This document shows, piece after piece, positions 1-5,682 of a DNA stretch of 6,196 nucleotides; within the stretch, counting starts at the first letter, position 1, and every line of letters starts with the position of its first letter. Source of the stretch: Gammaproteobacteria bacterium (GTDB taxonomy: Bacteria > Pseudomonadota > Gammaproteobacteria > Pseudomonadales > Azotimanducaceae); assembly GCA_003228415.1 (NCBI GenBank), contig QIDL01000082.1, positions 1-6,196 on the forward strand, given 5' to 3'. Under the pieces are notes generated by a model that searched no databases, was not told the DNA's origin, and saw only the letters and a list, made by a program, of their open reading frames with translations. The position numbers and the translations under genes are program-made.

Positions 1-1171
1 CCCCGGTATAAGTACCGGTCTGATCGTTGTAGTAGGACACCGCCAGCGGCGCACCGGCTCCCAACAACAGCGCAAAAGGCACCGCGGCACTGCGAACGGC
101 TCCGAGATAGCGCCTGCCGAAGTACGCCCCCCAGATCACTTCCTGTAAGGGGATCATCCCTCCCCAACCCAGACCCAACAGGGCGTAGGCGGCATAGATC
201 AGAGTGAGTGATCCGGAATCCACACTCCAGATAATCGCAAACAGGGCAAGCCCGGTGCCGGAGGCCCCAATCGCCGCCAGCGGCTTCGCCGGCAATCGAT
301 CTATGAAGTATCCCCAGACCGGCTTGGACAGCATGGCGGGGATCGACGCTACCGTGATCGCATAGGCGGCCTCGGTCCGGGAAAAACCCGAATCGGTGAG
401 ATAGGGCACGGTCTGCAGCAGCATGACCACGATGTTGATGGAGAACAGCCCGAAGGAAAACACCAGGCAGTAAAACACCCAGGTGCTCAGCGCCTCACGG
501 CGGGTCATCGAGCGATCGAAATCCGCTTGCGCCTTATGCGCCAACCCCGCAGCCACCTCATCATCCGACTTGCCGTCGGGATGCCAGCCATGGTCTTCCG
601 GGGTCCGGCGCATGAGCAGCGCGACAGGGTAAACCAGCAGCACGGTACTCGCGGCCAGGATCAGCCAGGTCTGGCGCCAGCCGATCGTGTCCACCGACAC
701 CGTTACCGCCGGGGTGATCAGAATTCCGGCAAAGGAGACGCCCATTGCCGCCCACGCAATCGCTTGACCGCGCTTTTCGACAAACCATTTGGACAACGTC
801 ACGTTCACCACCAGATTACCCAGCAGCGCGCCGCCTACGGTCGCCAGGACACCGTTGAGCAACAGCCATTGCCAGACGTTGTTCACCAGTGCGTGCAGTG
901 CGAGCGTCACCGCCATGATCGTCGCTCCGATCAGCATCAACGGCCGAGGACCGAACCGATCGACCCAGGTGCCTATCAGAAATCCGGTCATACCCATGAC
1001 AAACTGACCGAGGGAACGCGACAACGTGAACTCGGCGCGCGTCCAGCCCAGATCTTCGATCATCGGCATCATGAAGGGACCCAGCACATAGCTGAACACA
1101 CCCATCGCGATGAACTGCGATACAAACGCAGCCGCCACGATCCAGTAGCCATAGAAAGGTTGTTTCGTCAT
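1..1171 (-). CDS. MFS transporter, OFA/monocarboxylate-porter-like (C-terminus cut by window edge)
   Basis: An inner-membrane secondary transporter, probably for a small organic anion or carboxylate; the substrate is not visible. Reading from the ATG at 1171-1169 gives 390 residues without a stop, against roughly 400-430 usual for the family, so only the last helix and tail should be missing. Hydrophobic segments fall at about 8-32, 47-67, 78-97, 98-122, 138-160, 165-187, 229-253, 265-288, 296-316, 320-342 and 356-380. The loop 2-3 motif A is clear at 67-76 (GTWVDRFGPR). Other family marks are GWTRAEF near 42-48, SKWFVEKRG at 127-135, the cytoplasmic linker RRTPEDHGWHPDG at 188-200 and YFGRRYLGAVR at 350-360. 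No strong Shine-Dalgarno sequence precedes the ATG. It diverges from the amidohydrolase gene. MFS membership is secure; the OFA/MCT-like placement is from recognised motifs and less certain. Confidence 0.9.
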   Translation of the reverse strand, partial: MTKQPFYGYWIVAAAFVSQFIAMGVFSYVLGPFMMPMIEDLGWTRAEFTLSRSLGQFVMGMTGFLIGTWVDRFGPRPLMLIGATIMAVTLALHALVNNVWQWLLLNGVLATVGGALLGNLVVNVTLSKWFVEKRGQAIAWAAMGVSFAGILITPAVTVSVDTIGWRQTWLILAASTVLLVYPVALLMRRTPEDHGWHPDGKSDDEVAAGLAHKAQADFDRSMTRREALSTWVFYCLVFSFGLFSINIVVMLLQTVPYLTDSGFSRTEAAYAITVASIPAMLSKPVWGYFIDRLPAKPLAAIGASGTGLALFAIIWSVDSGSLTLIYAAYALLGLGWGGMIPLQEVIWGAYFGRRYLGAVRSAAVPFALLLGAGAPLAVSYYNDQTGTYTG

Positions 1172-1269
1172 GCTGTGGGAGACTACCGGGGACGATGCCC
1201 GCCGACTCGAACCCGTTGTTGGTTATCGGTATTGAATTCGATTTATTAGAGCACAACTCGAGCCAGCCC
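1172..1269. promoter_or_regulatory. Divergent intergenic region, presumed promoters for transporter and amidohydrolase
   Basis: This 98-bp gap separates two head-to-head genes if the amidohydrolase starts at 1270. It holds the only clearly AT-rich patch nearby, about 1222-1256, with an EcoRI-like GAATTC palindrome at 1234-1239. On the plus strand TTGGTT (1219-1224) with TTTATT (1242-1247) is a weak sigma70-like pair at 17-bp spacing. On the minus strand TTGTGC (1256-1251) could be a -35 but lacks a good -10. The promoter role follows mainly from the gene arrangement, not from strong motifs. Confidence 0.3.
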
Positions 1270-2904
1270 ATGCTAACCGTCTATCCAGCCAGATCGATCA
1301 TCACCATGAATCCGAGCCTGCCTCGTGCAACCGCGGTTGCCGTTCGCGATGACCGCATCGTCGAAGTAGGGACCCTGCAGTCCCTCGCCCCCTGGCTCGA
1401 AGCATTCGATCACCGCATCGACGATCGGTTCAGCGATCTGATACTCACCCCCGGCTTCATCGATCCCCATCTACATCCAACGATGGCCGCAGTACTCCTG
1501 CCCATGGAATTCATCACGGCCATGTCCTGGCGACTGCCATGGGGCAATGTCGAAGCGGTTGTCGATGCCGAAGCATTCACGCACAAGCTGACTCACCTCC
1601 ACGACTCGAAACCGGACGCGGAGCCGCTATTCGTATGGGGTTACCATCAGCTCTGGCACGGCGCCATGAACCGGCAGCGGATCAACCAGATCAGCCTGAC
1701 GCGTCCGATCGTTGTCTGGCATCGTTCATTTCACGAGCTGTACATGAATGACGGTGCGCTGGCATGGCTCGACATCACCAGCCAGACCGTCGGCAAACGC
1801 CAACAGATAGACCTCGACAACGGCCACTTTTTCGAAAACGGGCTGGGCTACGCCATCGCCAGGTTGAACCCCTACCTGCTCGCTCCGGAACGCTATCGGC
1901 AAGGTCTGGAACGACTCAAGCAGGTCGTTCATCAAGGCGGCCACACGACCATTGCCGACATGGCCGTGGGTCTTTTCGATTTCGACATGGAATTGCAAGC
2001 CTCTCGTTCCGTTCTCGACACCGATGACGCGATGTTCCGAGTCGAAATGATACCCACGGCTCTCGGGCTGCTGCGCAGCCACCCGGACCACGAAACCATT
2101 CTCGAGCTACTCGACTCGCTCATGGCCCAGAGTTCAAAGCGCTTGCGCTTCGCAAAGCGGATAAAGCTCTTTGCCGATGGTGCATTTTTCTCCCAACTGG
2201 CCCAGCTCGGTCCGCCAGGCTATATCGACGGGCATCATGGCGAGTGGTTGATGCCTCCGGAACTGCTGGAGGCTGCGGCTCGCACCTACTGGAATGCCGG
2301 TTACCAGATACACCTGCACGTCACCGGCGATCTGGGCCTGGAGTTGGGACTCGAGATTCTGGAGAAACTCCAATGGCAGCGGCCTCGATTCAATCACGGC
2401 TGGACGTTCGAGCACTTCGGGTTTTCAACACCGGAACAGGTTGAGCGAATCGCCGCTCTGGGAGCAAACGTCTCCGCCAATGTCTACTATCTGCACGAGC
2501 TGAGTCACATCTATGCCAACCACGGCATCGGCTATGAACGCGCCAGCCAGATGGCGCGTCTCGGAAGTTGTTTCGCCAGAGGTATCCGGACCACTCTGCA
2601 CTCGGATTTCACCATGGCGCCGGCCGAACCGTTGAACAGCGCCTGGGTCGCCATCAACAGGGTAAACTGCGAAGGTGAGACCATGTGCGCAGAGGAATGC
2701 ATCACACCCGAACAGGCATTGGCGGCTATCACGATCAATGCCGCCCACGTGCTGGGCCGGGCCGACGACATCGGCAGCATTCGAGCCGGCAAAAAGGCCG
2801 ATTTTACCGTGCTCAGAGAGGACCCGCTCGCAATCGAACCAATGGCCTGGAAGGACATTTCGATCGCCGCAACCATCTTCGAAGGAAGACCCGAATCGTT
2901 GTAG
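1270..2904 (+). CDS. YtcJ-like metal-dependent amidohydrolase (amidohydrolase family 3)
   Basis: A predicted cytoplasmic metal-dependent hydrolase cutting C-N (amide or related) bonds; the substrate is unknown. With the ATG at 1270 it is 544 residues, normal for the family. Residues 1-65 form the small beta domain (MNPSLPRATAVAVRDDRIVEVG-type start). The first metal ligands are H67 and H69 in PGFIDPHLHP. IKLFADGAFFS (298-308) carries K299 in the family's KxFxDG block, IHLHVTGD (347-354) supplies H348/H350, HGWTFEHFG (376-384) supplies H382, and LHSDFTMAP (443-451) holds D446. The tail ITPEQALAAITINAAHVLG...GSIRAGKKADFTVL is the usual end of this superfamily. The frame also opens at an ATG at 1195, but those 25 extra residues match nothing in the family, would leave only 23 bp to the divergent gene, and start weakly; neither ATG has a good Shine-Dalgarno sequence. 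Possible alternatives are an N-substituted formamide deformylase or an adenine-deaminase-like enzyme. The family call is firm, the reaction is not. Confidence 0.92.
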   Translation: MLTVYPARSIITMNPSLPRATAVAVRDDRIVEVGTLQSLAPWLEAFDHRIDDRFSDLILTPGFIDPHLHPTMAAVLLPMEFITAMSWRLPWGNVEAVVDAEAFTHKLTHLHDSKPDAEPLFVWGYHQLWHGAMNRQRINQISLTRPIVVWHRSFHELYMNDGALAWLDITSQTVGKRQQIDLDNGHFFENGLGYAIARLNPYLLAPERYRQGLERLKQVVHQGGHTTIADMAVGLFDFDMELQASRSVLDTDDAMFRVEMIPTALGLLRSHPDHETILELLDSLMAQSSKRLRFAKRIKLFADGAFFSQLAQLGPPGYIDGHHGEWLMPPELLEAAARTYWNAGYQIHLHVTGDLGLELGLEILEKLQWQRPRFNHGWTFEHFGFSTPEQVERIAALGANVSANVYYLHELSHIYANHGIGYERASQMARLGSCFARGIRTTLHSDFTMAPAEPLNSAWVAINRVNCEGETMCAEECITPEQALAAITINAAHVLGRADDIGSIRAGKKADFTVLREDPLAIEPMAWKDISIAATIFEGRPESL

Positions 2905-3021
2905 CACTCACAACTGTCGCTACTTTTCCGGAACTTTTCCGGGTTGGCGGCGGTCCGATAATCAAGCAATTCCAAGGAGTGTCGACACCGAATTCAAGCA
3001 CCTGGGAGGAATCTTCCGACC
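2905..3021 (+). promoter_or_regulatory. Intergenic leader upstream of the lipoprotein gene, with tandem repeat and palindrome
   Basis: This 117-bp gap follows the amidohydrolase stop. It contains ACTTTTCCGG twice in tandem (2922-2931 and 2933-2942, 11-nt period), whose junction makes the palindrome TTCCGGAA at 2927-2934. GATAAT at 2957-2962 resembles a sigma70 -10 box but lacks a convincing -35 at 17 bp. A 10-bp perfect palindrome, GTGTCGACAC, lies at 2979-2988. These suggest the lipoprotein gene may have its own promoter and perhaps an operator. No T-rich hairpin terminator is seen after the amidohydrolase, so read-through is also possible. Confidence 0.25.
3004..3010 (+). promoter_or_regulatory. 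Ribosome binding site deciding the TTG start of the lipoprotein gene
   Basis: GGGAGGA is a strong match to the Shine-Dalgarno consensus. It lies 11 nt before the TTG at 3022, slightly long but usable, whereas the next in-frame ATG at 3040 is 29 nt away, too far. The TTG start also adds the Lys2 needed for a proper lipoprotein signal peptide. Confidence 0.65.
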
Positions 3022-5085
3022 TTGAAGTATCTGATCACAATGCTCACCTTTTCCGCGCTGGTCGGTTGCGGCGGAGGTAATGATAACGACCGGCGACCGA
3101 GCGGCAATGCCGATCTCAGGGTATTGATCGTTGACGACGCAACACTGGTTCCCGTGTTCGCTTCGAGCACGACCCGCTACACCGCCAGCGTCACCGGCGG
3201 TACCGACAGCACCCGGGTCACAGCAACCGCCGTCGACGACAGAGCGGGCATTCAGGTAGACGGGATTGCCGTTCGTTCAGGATCGCCGAGCGATCCCATC
3301 CCCTTGGTCGTGGGCACTACCACCATCGATGTCCAGGTGACCGCGGAAGACGGCACCCGGCGCACATACACGGTCGTCGTGACACGACCCATTCCCAGCA
3401 GCAATGCCAATCTCAGCCAACTGTCTCTGACCGTGGCCATTCTCGATCAGATCTTCGACCCCGCGTTGCAGACCTACAGCGCCGCGACCGGCCATCTGGG
3501 TTCGTCAACCCGAGTCGTCGCCAGTCCGGAAATCGCTGCTGCATCACTGATCACCAATGGTGTTGATTTCGAAGCAGGTGAGCAAAGCGACTATGTACCG
3601 CTACGGACCGGCACCGATTCCGTCACCGTCCTCGTCACCGCGGAAGATGCCTCCACCACCAGATCCTACGTCGTCAACACTACCCGGGCAGGCCTCAATT
3701 CACTGAACCAGCGAACGTACATCAAGGCTTCGAATCCCGACCCGGAGGATCGATTCGGCACAGACATTTCGCTGCATGATGAAATTCTACTGGTCGGAGC
3801 GCCCTGGGAGCAGAGTTCGGCCACGGGCATTGACGGCAATCAGACCGACAACGCAATCAACGAAGCGGGCGCCGCCTATGTTTTCGATCGAATCGGCAAC
3901 ACCTGGTTTCAATCCTCCTATGTGAAAGCCTCCAACACCGGTGCGGAGGATCGATTCGGCTGGTCGTTGTCGGTCGCCAACAGCCTGGCGATCGGTGCTC
4001 CAGGCGAACAGAGCCTCAACAACCAGCAGGACAATTCAGGTAGCGGGGTTGGTGCGCTATACGTTTTTGATCCTGCCGCCGGAAACAGTTGGACTCAGAC
4101 CGCTTACCTGAAAGCGTCCAACGCCGAGTCCGATGACAGATTCGCCACCACTGTGGCTTCAGAAGGTGATCGCATCCTGGCAGGTGCCCCATTCGAAGGA
4201 AGCAGCGCCACCGGGGTCAACGGCGACGAATCGAATAACAATCTGCTCGAAGCGGGTGCTGCCTATCTATTCGATCGTGATTCTTCGGGCAATTGGCAAC
4301 AGGTGGCCTACTTCAAGGCATCCAACACCGATAATCAGGATCAGTTCGGCAATGCTGTGGCCATCAGCAACGAAACACTGGCGATCGGAGCCTGGCTCGA
4401 GGACAGCGGTGCGACCGGAGTCGGTGGAGATCAGAACAGCACCGACGAAGCCGACTCCGGTGCGGTGTATCTATTTGACGAGAGCGATTCCGGCAGTTGG
4501 AGCCAGTCCGCCTACATCAAGGCATCGAACACAGAAAACGGCGACGGATTCGGCAGCGCTCTGGCGCTGGACGATGACATTCTCGTCGTTGCAGCCCCGA
4601 CCGAGGACGGCGGCATTGCCGGCAATCAGCAGGACAACTCTGAAGCGGATGCTGGTGCCGTCTATGTATTCAGTCGCTCCACGTCAGGTGAGTGGCAACA
4701 GGAAGCCTATATAAAGGCCTCAAACCCCGGCCTGGGCGACCGCTTTGGCTCCTCCGTGGAAATTCTCGGCAATTTGCTGGCGGTCGGTGCGCCCGGAGAG
4801 AGATCGAACGCCACCGGCATCAACGGTGATCAACAAAACGAATCCACTCTCGACGCCGGTGCCGTCTACCTGTTCGAGCGCAACAGCTCGGGGGGCTGGA
4901 GCCAGATTGCCTACATCAAAGCATCCAATACCGACACCGGAGACACGTTTGGCCGCGGCCTCGGGCTGGACGCTGATACGCTGGTGGTTGGGACTCCGTT
5001 GGAGGCCAGCACAAGTTCAGGCATTGACGGCGATGAATCCGACAACACCGTTGAATCGGCTGGCGCCGTCTACGTTATCCGCTAG
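3022..5085 (+). CDS. Lipoprotein with two cadherin-like domains and a seven-repeat FG-GAP beta-propeller
   Basis: A predicted surface or periplasm-facing lipoprotein of 687 residues. The signal peptide has Lys2, a hydrophobic core and the lipobox L13-V14-G15-C16; Gly at +2 is not the inner-membrane Asp retention signal, so the outer membrane is likely. A short Gly/Asn/Arg linker leads into two homologous cadherin-like beta-sandwich domains, about 29-123 and 129-223, each starting NA(D/N)L and ending in a VTAED...Y.V...TR block. Residues 233-687 are seven repeats of 62-68 residues built as YxKASN...DxFG...LxVGAPxE...G(D/N)...AGAxYVF...W.Q.A, the FG-GAP/integrin-alpha propeller pattern. Gly-Asp/Asn-rich loops between the second and third strands may bind calcium. 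Likely roles are adhesion, or carbohydrate or protein binding; no catalytic residues are visible. The start is a TTG (see the ribosome binding site). It lies downstream of the amidohydrolase with no evident functional link, and is convergent with the selenoprotein gene. Confidence 0.88.
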   Translation: MKYLITMLTFSALVGCGGGNDNDRRPSGNADLRVLIVDDATLVPVFASSTTRYTASVTGGTDSTRVTATAVDDRAGIQVDGIAVRSGSPSDPIPLVVGTTTIDVQVTAEDGTRRTYTVVVTRPIPSSNANLSQLSLTVAILDQIFDPALQTYSAATGHLGSSTRVVASPEIAAASLITNGVDFEAGEQSDYVPLRTGTDSVTVLVTAEDASTTRSYVVNTTRAGLNSLNQRTYIKASNPDPEDRFGTDISLHDEILLVGAPWEQSSATGIDGNQTDNAINEAGAAYVFDRIGNTWFQSSYVKASNTGAEDRFGWSLSVANSLAIGAPGEQSLNNQQDNSGSGVGALYVFDPAAGNSWTQTAYLKASNAESDDRFATTVASEGDRILAGAPFEGSSATGVNGDESNNNLLEAGAAYLFDRDSSGNWQQVAYFKASNTDNQDQFGNAVAISNETLAIGAWLEDSGATGVGGDQNSTDEADSGAVYLFDESDSGSWSQSAYIKASNTENGDGFGSALALDDDILVVAAPTEDGGIAGNQQDNSEADAGAVYVFSRSTSGEWQQEAYIKASNPGLGDRFGSSVEILGNLLAVGAPGERSNATGINGDQQNESTLDAGAVYLFERNSSGGWSQIAYIKASNTDTGDTFGRGLGLDADTLVVGTPLEASTSSGIDGDESDNTVESAGAVYVIR
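3718..5082 (+). repeat. Seven in-frame FG-GAP repeat units (about 186-204 bp each)
   Basis: Within the lipoprotein gene a unit opening Y(I/V/L/F)KASN recurs at nucleotides 3718, 3919, 4105, 4309, 4513, 4708 and 4912, giving periods of 67, 62, 68, 68, 65 and 68 codons and a last unit of 57 codons. The units are clearly related in protein but have diverged in DNA, so this is an old duplication under selection for fold, not a fresh tandem expansion. The third unit has FA instead of FG at the FG position, and the fourth has GAW instead of GAP. Confidence 0.9.
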
Positions 5086-5146
5086 CGCGTTTCAATTAGT
5101 CGAGCGCGTCTTCCGGATAATCCGCGTAACCACCGGTTGCCGATCC
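5086..5146. other. Convergent intergenic gap with two small hairpins
   Basis: These 61 bp separate the stop of the lipoprotein gene from the stop of the selenoprotein gene on the other strand. Two short inverted repeats are present: CGGA-TAA-TCCG at 5114-5124, and GTAACC-ACC-GGTTGC at 5126-5140. Neither is followed by a T-run on either strand, so they are poor intrinsic terminators. Convergent genes usually need termination here, which is the only other support. Confidence 0.25.
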
Positions 5147-5668
5147 TCAATTCTCCGTCAGGGCTCGGACTACCTCTTCAACCACAGCATCGGCCTTCGC
5201 CTGCATCTCAGGGTCGGTCGCATCCTGTATCGGATGAGCAACGAATACGCAACGCGCGTCGGTCATGCCGAGAGCGTCTGCCTGCACTTGCGCAGCATCT
5301 TTGAACTCGGTCGACGCCAGCGAAACCGCGGGCTTGCCCTGAATCTCGAACCATACCGTGTCATGCAAACTGCACGTGGTACAGGATCCTCAGTCAGCCA
5401 ACGCCTCCACCACAAAGTCGTTGTCGCGGAAAATTTCTGCACGCAGATCATCCGGCGCCGGTTTGGTGAAGGTGGGTTTGGCGTAGCGTTTGATTCGAAC
5501 ACCCGGCAGCCGATCGCTCAACAGTGCCTCCAGCCTGTCCAGCAGCACATTACCTCGCGGTTTGGAAATATCGAGCAGCGCCAGCCGACCCGAAAGTTCC
5601 CCGCTCCTCGGCGCGAGCTGTCGCGCCACGGGTACCCTTTCGTCCGTCGGGTCCATAATCGTAGACAT
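5147..5668 (-). CDS. UGSC-family selenoprotein, in-frame UGA read as selenocysteine
   Basis: A 173-residue protein that conventional gene calling splits into a 92-residue piece (5668-5390) and a 73-residue piece (5368-5147). The two lie in one frame and are separated only by a UGA at 5392-5390 and seven sense codons. Read through, the join is EALAD-U93-G94-S95-C96-T97-T98-C99-SLHDTVWFE, matching the defining U-G-S-C motif of the UGSC (seleno)protein family. Downstream, FEIQGKPAVSLASTEF and ARCVFVAHPI (C140) look like a conserved soluble fold; no signal peptide or membrane segment is seen. A SECIS-like hairpin follows the UGA. The ATG at 5668 overlaps the previous gene's TAA and has GAGG at 5679-5676, 7 nt upstream. 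The protein is probably a cytoplasmic thiol/selenol redox enzyme; its reaction is unknown to me. A disrupted gene is the alternative, made unlikely by the intact frame, exact motif and hairpin. Confidence 0.88.
5354..5392 (-). promoter_or_regulatory. Putative bacterial SECIS element with its UGA codon
   Basis: Read on the minus strand, the UGA at 5392-5390 is followed by a hairpin inside the coding sequence. The upper stem CGUGCA (5376-5371) pairs with UGCAUG (5367-5362) through five Watson-Crick pairs and one G-U, closing a GUU triloop (5370-5368). A lower helix UACC (5381-5378) with GGUA (5357-5354) is separated by an asymmetric internal loop. The loop begins 19 nt after the UGA and its first base is G followed by U, which fits the known pattern of bacterial SECIS elements bound by SelB. 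The folding was done by eye. Confidence 0.7.
5390..5392 (-). other. Selenocysteine codon (UGA) of the UGSC motif
   Basis: The TGA on the minus strand is codon 93 of the selenoprotein gene. It precedes GGA TCC TGT (Gly-Ser-Cys), so it occupies exactly the U of U-G-S-C. The true stop is a separate TGA at 5149-5147. Confidence 0.85.
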
Positions 5669-5682
5669 TATGCGTCCTCTAT
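5668..5682 (-). promoter_or_regulatory. TAATG overlap and ribosome binding site coupling the two minus-strand genes
   Basis: The TAA stop of the upstream gene (5670-5668) shares its last A with the ATG of the selenoprotein gene (5668-5666). GAGG at 5679-5676 lies within the upstream gene's last codons, 7 nt before that ATG. This arrangement fits termination-reinitiation coupling and argues that the two products are made together. Confidence 0.75.

Noticed and set aside
527..1249. A 240-codon plus-strand ORF opposite the transporter gene
   Set aside because: It is rich in Arg, Gln and His with no recognisable domain, and lies antisense to a clear MFS gene; it is a GC-rich shadow frame.
1195..1269. 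The upstream ATG at 1195 as the amidohydrolase start
   Set aside because: The added 25 residues are outside the family's conserved N-terminus and would leave only 23 bp for two divergent promoters; not fully excluded.
2425..2975. Minus-strand ORFs of 147 and 160 codons opposite the end of the amidohydrolase
   Set aside because: They overlap well-supported amidohydrolase sequence, have no family features and no ribosome binding site.
3718..5082. Regular about 200-bp spacing as a CRISPR-like or satellite DNA array
   Set aside because: The period is in frame, conserved at protein and not at DNA level, and matches FG-GAP propeller repeats.
5114..5140. The two small hairpins between the convergent genes as an intrinsic terminator
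   Set aside because: The stems are only 4-6 bp and neither strand has a T-run after them.
5390..5392. The UGA as a nonsense mutation making a pseudogene
   Set aside because: It falls exactly at the U of the family motif, the frame stays open for 80 more conserved-looking codons, and a SECIS-like hairpin follows.
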